DNA from: a virus
Virus record (IMG/VR): IMGVR_UViG_3300042452_000717
Span: 1-50,940 of that record
Length of the DNA stretch: 50,940 nt
Reading direction: 5' to 3' (one strand)
Positions 24,828-34,948 of the stretch are shown here, piece after piece. Position numbers and translations under genes: made by a program. The notes beneath the pieces were generated by a model, which saw only the letters and a program-made list of their open reading frames with translations, searched no databases and was not told where the DNA came from. How positions within the stretch are numbered: position 1 is the first letter of the stretch; every line of letters starts with the position of its first letter.

Positions 24828-26840
24828 ATGGCCGTCCCCAAGATTTTCGGCGCACCGAACCCGCAGGACACCGGCGGCGCGATGTCGTCGCTCATCAGCG
24901 CGCAGTCGCAAGCTGCCGGGATGCAGCTCTCGGCGATCCAAAACGCCGTGTCGCAGGCCGTGCAGGGCTTGCAGTTCGGCGCGCAGATCCGCCAGCGCAA
25001 GGACGAGCAGCTCCGCGAGATCGAGGCGCAGAACAATCTCGAGCGGATGCGCCAGACGTTCCAGGGCGACCAGAATCGGCTGATGCGCGAGCAGGACGAG
25101 CGGCAGTTCAAGGCCAATCAGCGTCTCCAGTGGCGCCAGCTCAACTCTGAGAACGCCTACAGGGTGCGCGATCTCGGCATGCGGCGCTTGGGCTTGGATG
25201 CTGGCATCGCCAACCAGGAGCGCGGCTACGGGCTGGATGTTCAGGAGCTGAACCTGCGGAAGGCGGAGGCCGCGAGCAACGAGCGCGTGCGAGCTGGGCA
25301 GCTCGAGGTCCAGGCGCAGCAGCTCGCGGAGGCGCGCAAGAACCAGAAGCTCAAGGACCAGTCGGAGCGCTACAAGGAGTGGGCGTTCCAGCTTCTCCAG
25401 CAGGGCGGCCTGAAACAGATGCCGGACGGCACGGTCGAGTTCGATCCGAACGCGGCCGACTCGCTGATCCAGCGCTTCCGGTCCGGTCCGCGTCCTGGCG
25501 ATGTCCTCGAGGCCGCGAACGCTCCGGGCGCCGGCTTCGGCGTCGCGCAGGCGTTTGAGGAGATCAACCAGCCGATGAACCAGCGCGCGAGCAGGCGCGT
25601 CGACCAGGACATCGACGCCACGGCGGCCGCGGCGCGAGGTGGTGGCGGCGACACGCCGCTGCCGATGGCGCAGGGGCCGAAGTACGTAGACGGCGATGCG
25701 ATGGCAAAGGCGATCGAGTCGATCCCTGGGCTCTCGCAGGCTGGCGGGCTCGGGTCCGTCGTGCGAATGGCGGACGCCGGAAAGATCCTGGTCGATACGT
25801 CAACCGGGAAGCTCATGGCGGTTGGCGTCAACGATCCGCTTGTGTTGCAGGAGCTCGAGACGCTCTCGGTGCGGTTCGCGCAAAACCCGACCGCGGTGTT
25901 CGCGTTGATCGGCGAGGCTGCGCATCCCGGAATCGGACCCAACAAGGGCTTCGATGCTGGGCGGGTGCTGTACGGAGCCCAGGGCGGGCAACCGCAGTTC
26001 ACGGACCCCGGCGGCGGAATGGCGACGCCTCCCCCGCCTCCCGGTCCGCAAGGCCAAGTGCAAGGTCAGGCGCAAGGCCAAGTGCAGGGCGAGCAGCCGG
26101 CGCCGGCTGTGCAGTTGCCCGAGGATCGGTTCTGGAGCGACGCAGGGGTGACGGGGCCGCCCGCGGAGACTCCGCCGGGAACTCCTCCGCCGGCTGCGCC
26201 GCCGCGCCGGCCGCAAAGCCAGTTCGCCGGCTTGCCCGCAGGCCGCCAGCAGATGCGTGCGGCCGAAGGCGCTTCTGCGCCGCGCGGCGGGATGCAGCGT
26301 GCCCCGGAACAAATGCGCCGCGGTGCAGCCGCGCCCTCGCGCGCTACGGCGGCGCAGGCTCGGCCGTCGTCTGGTCTTGGCGACGTGCTTGCCACTGGAG
26401 TCGGCGGATCTGGAGCGTTCCAGACCGTGCCGCTACCGGATCGCCAGCCGCCGCAAAGCCAGTTCGCCGGCTTGCCCGCAGGCCGCCAGCAGATGCGTGC
26501 GGCCGAAGGCGCTTCTGCGCCCACGGATCAGCGTCAGCCGACGACCGCAAGCGAGCGCGCTCAGTCCGCTCCGCGCGACTACGAGAAGCTCGCGCAGTTG
26601 TACCGCGGGCACGGGAAAGGCCTCGAAGGACTTGCGCCGGAAGAACTCCAGGGGCGGGGCCGAGGCCGCGATCTGTCGCGCAGCAAGCTCGAAGTGATGG
26701 CGCGCGAAGGCTCGCCCGACACCGAGGAAGCTGTTACGCTCGCGCGGTCGCTGGGCCACATCTCCGAAGCGGAGGCCGAACAGCTCCGGCGACGCTCCGC
26801 CGATGTTGCAAGACAGCGCGACCGCAAACGCAAACGGTAG
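24828..26840 (+). CDS. putative ejection (internal virion) protein, 670 aa
   Basis: The N-terminal 200 residues form long Gln/Arg/Glu helices (QIRQRKDEQLREIEAQNN), with a second coiled-coil stretch to about residue 190. After about residue 400 the protein is Pro-, Gln- and Ala-rich and disordered, and contains an exact 72-bp DNA repeat (24 codons, period 80 codons). The C-terminus is charged and basic. This is the build of ejection-complex proteins. Its end overlaps the start of the 2713-aa gene by 38 nt. Confidence 0.6.
   Translation: MAVPKIFGAPNPQDTGGAMSSLISAQSQAAGMQLSAIQNAVSQAVQGLQFGAQIRQRKDEQLREIEAQNNLERMRQTFQGDQNRLMREQDERQFKANQRLQWRQLNSENAYRVRDLGMRRLGLDAGIANQERGYGLDVQELNLRKAEAASNERVRAGQLEVQAQQLAEARKNQKLKDQSERYKEWAFQLLQQGGLKQMPDGTVEFDPNAADSLIQRFRSGPRPGDVLEAANAPGAGFGVAQAFEEINQPMNQRASRRVDQDIDATAAAARGGGGDTPLPMAQGPKYVDGDAMAKAIESIPGLSQAGGLGSVVRMADAGKILVDTSTGKLMAVGVNDPLVLQELETLSVRFAQNPTAVFALIGEAAHPGIGPNKGFDAGRVLYGAQGGQPQFTDPGGGMATPPPPPGPQGQVQGQAQGQVQGEQPAPAVQLPEDRFWSDAGVTGPPAETPPGTPPPAAPPRRPQSQFAGLPAGRQQMRAAEGASAPRGGMQRAPEQMRRGAAAPSRATAAQARPSSGLGDVLATGVGGSGAFQTVPLPDRQPPQSQFAGLPAGRQQMRAAEGASAPTDQRQPTTASERAQSAPRDYEKLAQLYRGHGKGLEGLAPEELQGRGRGRDLSRSKLEVMAREGSPDTEEAVTLARSLGHISEAEAEQLRRRSADVARQRDRKRKR
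26210..26281 (+). repeat. 72-bp direct repeat, first copy
   Basis: Bases 26210-26281 recur exactly at 26450-26521, 240 bp later and in the same reading frame. Each copy encodes a Gln/Ala/Gly-rich stretch containing QFAGLPAGRQQMRAAEG. Exact identity, including synonymous positions, points to recent duplication or gene conversion. Confidence 0.95.
26450..26521 (+). repeat. 72-bp direct repeat, second copy
   Basis: Identical to 26210-26281 and in frame with it, inside the disordered part of the 670-aa ejection protein. The two copies differ only outside the repeat boundaries. Confidence 0.95.
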
Positions 26841-29800
26841 CCGCCGAACCGGCCGCAAGCTGGTCGATGCGCTGAACCTCGCAATCCAGGCCAAAGACCG
26901 TGGCGAGCCCGCCTCGGAAGCGGGGCGCTCGCTTGCGCGCCAGCTCGAATCCGTGGCGCTGCGCCCGGACGCTGTTGGGCTCCAAGCTCGCCAAGTTCGC
27001 AGCGCCTACGACGCCTTCTACACGGCGCGCAACAAGGGCGAGCAGGCGCCCCCGCCGCAGTTGCAGCTCGGCGCAGACTTCGCGGACTTCGACCTCGACT
27101 CGAGCGCCTACGAGAACGCTCGCCGGGTCGACCTCCTGGGCCGCACGCGCCAGCCGAGCTACCACGGGCCGGACGGCGGGCTGTACGTCGACGCTGGCGG
27201 CGTCCCCACGCGCATCCCGGTCGAGCGCTACGCGCAGTTCAAGGATCAGCTCGTGCGCGCGTACCGCGGCGAAACGCCGTCGACGGGCTTGCCGATCACG
27301 TCGATCTCCACGATGTCGAAGGCGGCCGACGTGGCGCTTCGGGCTGGAGAGTGGGCTCTGGGTGAAGGCTCGTGGGAGGACACGACGCCGTTCTTCAACG
27401 TCCCGACCGCCGACCCCGACATGCCTTTCGCGTCGCTGCCGTCGTTCGCGCAGACGACTGACGCGAGGTGGTCAGCCGCGGATCGCGCCGAAGCGTACGC
27501 ACTTCTCCAGAATCCGATCGAGCTCCGTGCGATGCAGGAGGTTCTGGCGCAGGCGAGCAGCGAGGGCGCGCTCGACATCGGCATCGGCGGGCACATCCTT
27601 GCCACGGCTGGGTTCCTCGCCGACTTCGGGGCAACGGGCGGCTATCTCAAGGCCGCTGGAGCGATTGCAGGGGCCACGGCGCTGCGCGTGACGGGCGCGC
27701 TGGGCTCGAACATCGGGCAGACCGTCAAGGCCGCCGAGAACGTCACCAGGATCGACCGGGCGCGCGGGGCAGCCACGGCGACGCCGTTCTCGCAGGGCTT
27801 CCAGACCATCCGCGACTTCGTGGGCTACCAAGTCGTCAACGACGCCGTGCACGGCCGAATCGGCTCCGCGTCCGACTTCGCGGGGAGCGCGCTGACCGGC
27901 GCGAAAGACGGCGCGATCATGGCGGGCGCGGGAAGCCTGATCCGCATGGTGCGCTCGAACCTGATGGGCCGGCTCGCGGGCAGCTACGACCCGGTGACGA
28001 ATCGCGCGATGTCGAAGCTCGGGCCGCTCGGGCGCGCGGCCGCCGGGATCTACCACACGGCTCGCGGCGCCGACCCGAAGCTGGGGCAGAAGTTGGGCGT
28101 CGACGAGATGACGAAGCGAGTCGCCGCGCTCTCGTCGCAGGGGCGCGGAATCCGCGAGATGCTGGCACGCCAGGGCTGGAGCCAGCACGCCGCGCAGATG
28201 GTCGAGAACACGATGGACTCGGCCGCGCTCGGGATCATGTTCGGCGCGTACCACAACGCCACGGCGAGCCCCGGCTACGACGACCTGCACCCCTGGGAAA
28301 AGACCAAGCGCATGGTCGACGGGCTGACGAGCCCCGAAGCCATCGGCGGCGCAGTCGCGTTCGCTGGGCACGTCCTGGCGACGGGCTACGCCAACAAGTT
28401 CAAGTGGGGCAAGGAATGGGAGAAGGCCCCGCCGGCGATGCGAGAGCAGTTCGACAAGGAGCTCGAGTTCTACACGCGCGAGATCGCGCAGCCGTCGAAC
28501 TGGGAGAACGTCGAGGCGTTCCGCAAGGCGTTCGACGAGTACCGCAAGGCGTCGCCGAAGGAGTGGGCGGCCTACAAGGAGTTCGAGACGCCCTACGAAC
28601 GCGAGGCGCTCCAAGCCGCCTGGGAGGGCCAAGCCGATTCGCTGATCCGTGCGCCGGATCGCCGCGAGCCCCCGAACGACACGCCCCCGGCTGGCGAAAC
28701 GGCGTTCCCGGACCCCGGCCCGCTGGAGCCCGCAGGAGGCGCTGGGGCGCGTCCGGCCGAGATTCGACCCGAGGGGCAAGCTGCGCCCGCCGCGCAGCCG
28801 CCGCAGGGCTTCTCGCAATCGGAGTGGGCCGAGGCTCTGGCCGGGGAAATCCTGACCAACCCGGAGGCAGCACTCTCGCGGATGGGAGTTGAGGCTCCGG
28901 CGCAGCCGCGCACGCGCGAGCGGAAGCCGGTCTCCGGCGAAGGCCCCGACCTCATGCGCTCCATCGAGCGCGTCGCCGAGCTCGAGCGCATCCCCGCCAC
29001 CGAGCTCGTGCTCGCCCCCGAGGAGATGCAGTACAAGTCGGGCACGGACCCCAAGACGGGCCGCGATCCCGAGGGCGCGCTCACCAAGCTCAAGTCGCGC
29101 GACGAGTGGTCGGAAATCTCCGCAGGAACAATCCTCGTCTACGAACGCGCAAACGGCGAGCGCGTGGTTGTGGACGGCCACCAGCGCACCAACGCAGCGA
29201 AGCGGCTCAGCCAGGGCGGCGAGCCGATCGAGCTCAACTCGTTCGTGGTCCGGGAATCGGACGGCATCACGGCGGGGCAGGCGCGGGCTCTCGGCGCGAT
29301 CCTCAACACGCGGGCGGGCACCGGCAAGGCGCTCGACGTGGCGAAGGTCATCCGCGATCTGGGCTGGACGGCGGAGCAGGTCGAGCAGCTCGGCGTTCGC
29401 GGCGCGTTCGCCAAGCAGGCGGTCGGCCTCTCGCAGCTCGCTGATCCTGTGTTCGCGCAGGTCGTGAACGAGCAGCTCCCGGCGAACCTCGCGGCCGAGA
29501 TCGGTCGCTTCATCCCGCGCGCCGACGAAGCCCGCCAGCTCGCGGCCGCGCAGATGATCCAGCGCACGGCGAAGAACGTCGAGATGGCCGAGAGCATCGC
29601 GCGCGGCGCCGCCACCGAGGAAGTGTTCGCCGGGCGCCAGACCGACTTGTTCGGCGGCTCCGACGTGAAAACCATGCTCGAGCTCCGCACGGAGATCACG
29701 AGCGACATCCGGCCGCAGTTGAAGCGGCTGGCGACGGCCATGAAGTCCTTGGCGCGCAACGCGGAGACCGCCCGCGAGCGCAAGGTCGGCGAGATCGACG

Positions 29801-32800
29801 CGCAGCAGGCGCGCACGCTGGCCGAGGACCAGAACGCCCTCATCGCGGCGATCGAGATGCAGGCGGGCAAGCGCGGGACCACGATCAATGAACTCCTCAA
29901 CCGTCACGCAGAAGAGCTCGGCAAGCTCCCCGACGAGCGCAAGCGCATCGCCGAATCCGCCCTCCGCGAACTCGAACTCCTCGCGCAGCAGGGCCGTCTT
30001 TTTGACGATAGCGGCGCAGGGCCTTCGCAGCCTGCTCAGCAGCAGTCCGGCCCCAGCCTCTTCTCCGACCCGACCTACGACTACAACCGAGGCCAGCAAA
30101 GAGCCCGGTTCCCCGAGACGCGGGAGCCCGTCGAGCCGCTGACGCCAGAGGTCGAGAAGTCGTGGCTCGGCAAGCTCCAGGGCGCGCTGTTCCCTCAGAG
30201 CGAGTACCGGAACGACCGGGTGAAAACCCTCGTCGAGCAACTCGTGACGCGCGCGGGACTCAGCTCGAAGGAAGCCGAGATGGTGGTGCAGGCGATGGAG
30301 GCTCGCGCCGAAGTCTGGGCCAAGTCCAACGGCAAGACCATCGACCAGTGGTACGAGACCAGGATTGCGGGGATCGTCAACTCGCCGACGCCGATGCCGG
30401 CGCCGGAGGGAGCGCGCGCCGCGGTGACGTTCTTGAGTGACGGCCGCGCCGTGCTTCACGCGCTGAGCAAGCCGCGCGTGTCCGACATCGTGCATGAACT
30501 CGCGCACATCTGGCGGCGCGACCTCGAGGGCGCTCACAAGGCGGCTGTCGAGAAGTGGGCTGGCGTCCGCGATGGCGTCTGGACCCGCAGCGCTGAAGAG
30601 AAGTGGGCTGGCGCCGCCGAGCGCTGGTTCCGCCAGGGCCGCGCTCCGGCGCCCGGCCTTGCCCCGGTGTTCAAGCAGATGGGCGAGTGGATGCGCTCGA
30701 TCTACCGCCGCATCCGCGGGACGGGCCTCGACGTGGAGATCCCCGCCGACGTGCGCAAGGCGCTCGAATCGCTGTTCTCCGCCGGACCGATCAAGGAGGA
30801 CGCGGCGGTGCAGGCCCGCCTCGCTCGACTCGGCCCGGCGGAGCGCGGCGCGATCTACGTGGCGAACCGCAACAAACCGCAGTACGTCGGGTTGCCGCAG
30901 GACACGATCGTCGCGCACGAGCTCCGCGGCGGCCTCCCCGCTCCCGCGCGCATCACGCCCGCCATCAAGATCGCGCAGGCCGGCGACTCGATTCGGCAGG
31001 CGTACGACGTGATGCGCTGGCACAGTGCGCTCGAGAACGTCCCGTACAACCACCCCGACACGTTCCACGCGCTCATCGAGCTCGCCAAGGGCGGCGAGGC
31101 GTACCGGGCGCACTTCGAGGCGCGTGGCTCGCTGGACGCGCTCACGCTGGCCGTGGAGTCCGCACGCCGCGCCAAGGCGCAGACGCGCGACGCGATCATG
31201 GCGTCGCTGCCCGAGGGCAAGATCCGCGAGCGGATGCCGCTGTCGTTCGAGTACCTCGACGCGCGCGAAGGCACCAAGCCCGTGCCGCCCGAGCTCATCA
31301 AGAAGATGCAGGCGACCGGCCTCGCTGACGCGAAGGGGCGGCTCAACCGCTTCGTCATGTCGGCGCTGACGCACCACGCGCAGAACGAGATGGCGCTGCG
31401 CGCTCTCGAGCACATCGGCGCTCCGCAGTTGAACGAGCCGCAGGCGGCCGCGCTGCCGCACTTGGCTTTCAACCGTTCGCCGTGGGAGTTCCTCGAGACC
31501 GCGCTCGCGCGCGCTGTTTCGCTGGACCGCGTGATGGACAAGCTCCGCGAGAAGAAGTGGATCTCGCCGGAGATGAACCGGGCGATCACACGGATCGGCT
31601 CGTTCTACGGCCAGATGTGGAGCGGGAACGCCGCGGGCAGAATCCACAACGCGACCATCCAGTCGGCCGCGATGCGCGTGTTCGGTTCGCGCGAGCAGTT
31701 CAGCGACATGCTGCGCGGCCGCGGCGAGGACGCTCTCGCCAAGCTGTCGGAGCGCTTCGGGTTCCGCGCGCCGCCGGCGGCCGACATGAAGCTCCTCCAG
31801 TGGGCGATCGAGAGTGGCCGCTTCGCCAAGATGAAGGGGCCGCAGGATTTCGAGCGCTACCGCAAGGGCTCGGGATACCTCTTCGACCTCGCGCGCGACA
31901 TCAACGACATCATGGGCCGTCTCGGCCAAGCCGCCGCGCGCTTCGGCTACCTCGACCCCAAGCAGATCGAGAAGCACGGCGGCCGGTACGTCCCGCACCT
32001 CTACTTGTCGCTGGAGAACCAGGACATCGTGAAGGAGCTGCGCGAGGGACGGATGCCTTCGTTGTTTGCCGGCCGCAACATGGCGCGTGGCTCCGAGTCC
32101 AAGGACGGGATCACCCAGCTCCAGATCGAGGACCCGTTTGTCTGGCTCTCCACGGTCACGCACCAGGAAGCCAAGGCGATCCAGTACCTCGGCGTGCTGC
32201 AAGACCTCAAGAACGGCAACTACGCGATCAGCGAAGCGGAGTACAGGAAGCTCGACCCCTACAGCCAGGGCGTCTACGAGCCGCTCACGCTCGACGTGGT
32301 GGGCGCAAACCCGAGCGAGGCGTCGCTCGCCAACGGCCCGGCCCGCGCCAACTCGATCGTCATGGGGAACCTGCTCAAGGAGCAGCTCGACCCCGCGAGC
32401 GGCCGCCCCAAGAGCACGCAGCTCACCGACACGCTGCGCGCGTACCTCGGACTCGACGCCGACATGAAGCCCTCGAAGGAGGGTCGCCTCTACGCGCCGC
32501 GACAACTCGTCTGGGAGTTGGACAACCTCACCCGGCAGATGTTTAACGCGCCGGAGCTCGAAACGATCGTCGACAAAGCGATGTACGCCTACGAGCAGGC
32601 GACGCGCGGGTTCCGCCGCGGGCTCACCATCGGGCGCCCGAAGCACTGGACGCTGAACGTCACCAACTCGGTGATGACGAACCACGTCCTCGACCGGCTC
32701 CCTATGTGGGACGTTGCCAAAAGCGTTCTCACCGGGAAGGGTTACTTCGCCGACGCGCAGCGCGACATCGCCGGACTCCTCGAGCTCGTGCAGCGGCGCT

Positions 32801-34944
32801 CGCTGGAGACGAAGCCCGCCGACTGGACCAACGAGAAGTGGGAGCGCACGCAGCTTCTCCAAGAGGCGTTCCTCACGCTGAACGGCACGACGTTCACCGG
32901 CGTCGGCATCGAGGCGAGCGTCGTCACGGATGCGATGAGCGCGGCCGTCACGCCCGACATCACGACGGCGGGCGCGCTGCGCGATCTCCAGCGCTCGGGC
33001 ATCCCGGCTGAGTCTCAAGCCGCGTGGCGCGTTGCCGCGCTCGACATGGTGCGCCGCATGACCGGCGGGCTCACGGAGTTCGACCGATTCCTCGCCAAGC
33101 TCGGCGGATCGCACGACGCGAACGAGCGCGCCCGCGCGATGGCGAACTTCACGGGCTTCTACCAGCTCTGGGAAATGGCCTTCAAGTGGGCCGCGACGCT
33201 GCGCACGATCGACACGCAGCCCGAAGCAACTTCGCTCGACCAAGCCGTTCGCTACGCCGCGGTGGGCACGGCCGACTACGCGAACACCAGCCCGCTGATG
33301 CGGTCCTTCAACTCGAGCTACTCGAGCTTCTCGACCCCGCTGTTCAAGGAGGCTGAGGGCGATGGCGGCCGCTGGGCGCGCGCGTTGATGCGCGAGTCGC
33401 TCAAGGGCCAGTTCTGGATGTACACGAGCACGATGACCGGGCCGCTCATGTCGAGCGTCGTGGTGCATCCGCTGCGCGCTGCGAGCGCGATGGCCGTCAT
33501 GTCGGCCGTTGCGGGGATGCTGCACCGGATCACGACGCAGGACCCCGAAGAGGATGCTTCCTTCCAGGAAGCGCTGCGCGGCTCGGTGGCGCGCTCCGGC
33601 ACTCCGATCGTCGACGCGGCCACGCTCGAGGCGTACTCGCGCCTGGGCGCACCGTGGCCCAACGTGACGGGCGGCGCGATGATCCCGCACGAAGCACGCA
33701 AGGGGCTCGCGTTCGTCTACCAGTCGATGCTCGCGGGCAAGTCCCTGATCTTCCAGGCTCCGGCGCGCGGCGACGAAACCCGCGTCTCGAGTCTGGACGA
33801 GCTCGCGCCCGGCTGGGGCAACTGGATCGGCGCCGCGCAGGGTCTCCAGAGCGCCGCCTCGAAGTCGCCCGACCAGATCGCAACGTCGATGTTCGATGCG
33901 ATGTCGCTGCGCTCCGGCGAGCTCTCGATTGCGATGGCGCACGCAGCCTTCGGCGGGCTCAAGCTGCTGACGAGCGACGACCCCGAGGCGTGGATCAACT
34001 CGCTCAAGCCCGTGCGCGACGCGGCGAGCGACGTGCTCCCCGGAATCTCGCCGTTCTACCTCGCCTCGCGCGACGGCCAGCGATTGATCGAGGTTGCGGC
34101 GCTCGACGGGCAGAAGATCGAAGAGTGGGCGCGCGGCATCGTCCAGGCGAACCAGCCGCGTCCCGCTCAAGACCTGGGCGAGTTCCTGTTCTCGACGCTC
34201 TGGCGTTCGCAGCGCCTCGTGCAGCCCCACATGGGCGGCGTGTCCGAGCGCGAAGCCCTCGACGCCATCGTCGGCCGGCTGTTCCCGGAATCGGCACGCT
34301 CCGACGGGCCTTTCTGGGACAAGCTCCGCTCGGCTCAGTCCGACGTTCACTACCAGATGAGCGAGGTTCTCTCCGGGGCCTACGACTCGTGGCTCCGCGG
34401 CGGGCGCTCGATGGCGTCCTTCGACTCGTGGCTGCTCCCGCAGATGTTCTCGAAGGACGGGCCGATGCAGTCGCTCTTGCGGCGCGAGCCCGACCCCGAG
34501 AAGCGGGCGCGGATGAACGAGTACTTCCAGCGCTTCGTCGGCAGCGACGAGTGGTCGAACCTCTCTGGGATGGCGATGGACCTCGCCCGCAAGCGCGCGA
34601 TGACGCCGGACTTCTTCCGGCAGGCGCTCACCAACGCCATGCGCGACCCGACCGGCCAAGCCATGCTCAACTGGCTCGACAAGGAGGTCGTCCGCTCCAC
34701 GCCGAGCCGCGAGGACATCCACGACTACGCCGCGATCTTCTTCGGTGCGGTGCGTCGTCCAGGATTTGGAACGGCCCGCTACCAGCAGTGGGAGCAAGTG
34801 CTGCGGCGGCTGTACGATTACGGCTACAAGCCCGCTGTGCTGTACGACGACGCGGCCGAAGCGCTGCGCCGCCGAGGCATCAAGCCGGAGATTTCCGGCG
34901 CCCCCGCGCTCCAATCCGCCCTCATCACCAGACCACCGAGGTAG
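26803..34944 (+). CDS. giant polyvalent ejection protein with ParB-like and zincin domains, 2713 aa
   Basis: This protein fills 16% of the genome and follows two ejection candidates, so it is probably packaged and injected. Residues about 240-400 are Gly/Ala-rich and partly hydrophobic. About 610-690 is Pro-rich. A ParB-like domain follows, with VDGHQRTNAAKRL (790-802), the core motif of DdrB-type ParB proteins. A zincin motif HELAH (1231-1235) is followed by EEKWAGAAERWF, giving the third ligand expected for this family. The C-terminal 1,300 residues are largely helical and match no domain I can name. ParB plus metallopeptidase plus a long tail is the plan of phage polyvalent proteins, thought to counter host defences on entry. 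Confidence 0.72.
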   Translation: MLQDSATANANGSRRTGRKLVDALNLAIQAKDRGEPASEAGRSLARQLESVALRPDAVGLQARQVRSAYDAFYTARNKGEQAPPPQLQLGADFADFDLDSSAYENARRVDLLGRTRQPSYHGPDGGLYVDAGGVPTRIPVERYAQFKDQLVRAYRGETPSTGLPITSISTMSKAADVALRAGEWALGEGSWEDTTPFFNVPTADPDMPFASLPSFAQTTDARWSAADRAEAYALLQNPIELRAMQEVLAQASSEGALDIGIGGHILATAGFLADFGATGGYLKAAGAIAGATALRVTGALGSNIGQTVKAAENVTRIDRARGAATATPFSQGFQTIRDFVGYQVVNDAVHGRIGSASDFAGSALTGAKDGAIMAGAGSLIRMVRSNLMGRLAGSYDPVTNRAMSKLGPLGRAAAGIYHTARGADPKLGQKLGVDEMTKRVAALSSQGRGIREMLARQGWSQHAAQMVENTMDSAALGIMFGAYHNATASPGYDDLHPWEKTKRMVDGLTSPEAIGGAVAFAGHVLATGYANKFKWGKEWEKAPPAMREQFDKELEFYTREIAQPSNWENVEAFRKAFDEYRKASPKEWAAYKEFETPYEREALQAAWEGQADSLIRAPDRREPPNDTPPAGETAFPDPGPLEPAGGAGARPAEIRPEGQAAPAAQPPQGFSQSEWAEALAGEILTNPEAALSRMGVEAPAQPRTRERKPVSGEGPDLMRSIERVAELERIPATELVLAPEEMQYKSGTDPKTGRDPEGALTKLKSRDEWSEISAGTILVYERANGERVVVDGHQRTNAAKRLSQGGEPIELNSFVVRESDGITAGQARALGAILNTRAGTGKALDVAKVIRDLGWTAEQVEQLGVRGAFAKQAVGLSQLADPVFAQVVNEQLPANLAAEIGRFIPRADEARQLAAAQMIQRTAKNVEMAESIARGAATEEVFAGRQTDLFGGSDVKTMLELRTEITSDIRPQLKRLATAMKSLARNAETARERKVGEIDAQQARTLAEDQNALIAAIEMQAGKRGTTINELLNRHAEELGKLPDERKRIAESALRELELLAQQGRLFDDSGAGPSQPAQQQSGPSLFSDPTYDYNRGQQRARFPETREPVEPLTPEVEKSWLGKLQGALFPQSEYRNDRVKTLVEQLVTRAGLSSKEAEMVVQAMEARAEVWAKSNGKTIDQWYETRIAGIVNSPTPMPAPEGARAAVTFLSDGRAVLHALSKPRVSDIVHELAHIWRRDLEGAHKAAVEKWAGVRDGVWTRSAEEKWAGAAERWFRQGRAPAPGLAPVFKQMGEWMRSIYRRIRGTGLDVEIPADVRKALESLFSAGPIKEDAAVQARLARLGPAERGAIYVANRNKPQYVGLPQDTIVAHELRGGLPAPARITPAIKIAQAGDSIRQAYDVMRWHSALENVPYNHPDTFHALIELAKGGEAYRAHFEARGSLDALTLAVESARRAKAQTRDAIMASLPEGKIRERMPLSFEYLDAREGTKPVPPELIKKMQATGLADAKGRLNRFVMSALTHHAQNEMALRALEHIGAPQLNEPQAAALPHLAFNRSPWEFLETALARAVSLDRVMDKLREKKWISPEMNRAITRIGSFYGQMWSGNAAGRIHNATIQSAAMRVFGSREQFSDMLRGRGEDALAKLSERFGFRAPPAADMKLLQWAIESGRFAKMKGPQDFERYRKGSGYLFDLARDINDIMGRLGQAAARFGYLDPKQIEKHGGRYVPHLYLSLENQDIVKELREGRMPSLFAGRNMARGSESKDGITQLQIEDPFVWLSTVTHQEAKAIQYLGVLQDLKNGNYAISEAEYRKLDPYSQGVYEPLTLDVVGANPSEASLANGPARANSIVMGNLLKEQLDPASGRPKSTQLTDTLRAYLGLDADMKPSKEGRLYAPRQLVWELDNLTRQMFNAPELETIVDKAMYAYEQATRGFRRGLTIGRPKHWTLNVTNSVMTNHVLDRLPMWDVAKSVLTGKGYFADAQRDIAGLLELVQRRSLETKPADWTNEKWERTQLLQEAFLTLNGTTFTGVGIEASVVTDAMSAAVTPDITTAGALRDLQRSGIPAESQAAWRVAALDMVRRMTGGLTEFDRFLAKLGGSHDANERARAMANFTGFYQLWEMAFKWAATLRTIDTQPEATSLDQAVRYAAVGTADYANTSPLMRSFNSSYSSFSTPLFKEAEGDGGRWARALMRESLKGQFWMYTSTMTGPLMSSVVVHPLRAASAMAVMSAVAGMLHRITTQDPEEDASFQEALRGSVARSGTPIVDAATLEAYSRLGAPWPNVTGGAMIPHEARKGLAFVYQSMLAGKSLIFQAPARGDETRVSSLDELAPGWGNWIGAAQGLQSAASKSPDQIATSMFDAMSLRSGELSIAMAHAAFGGLKLLTSDDPEAWINSLKPVRDAASDVLPGISPFYLASRDGQRLIEVAALDGQKIEEWARGIVQANQPRPAQDLGEFLFSTLWRSQRLVQPHMGGVSEREALDAIVGRLFPESARSDGPFWDKLRSAQSDVHYQMSEVLSGAYDSWLRGGRSMASFDSWLLPQMFSKDGPMQSLLRREPDPEKRARMNEYFQRFVGSDEWSNLSGMAMDLARKRAMTPDFFRQALTNAMRDPTGQAMLNWLDKEVVRSTPSREDIHDYAAIFFGAVRRPGFGTARYQQWEQVLRRLYDYGYKPAVLYDDAAEALRRRGIKPEISGAPALQSALITRPPR

Positions 34945-34948
34945 CCCC

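Noticed and set aside
26803-34944. N4-type virion RNA polymerase
   Set aside because: The size and place are suggestive, but I see no polymerase motifs, while ParB-like and HExxH motifs are clear.
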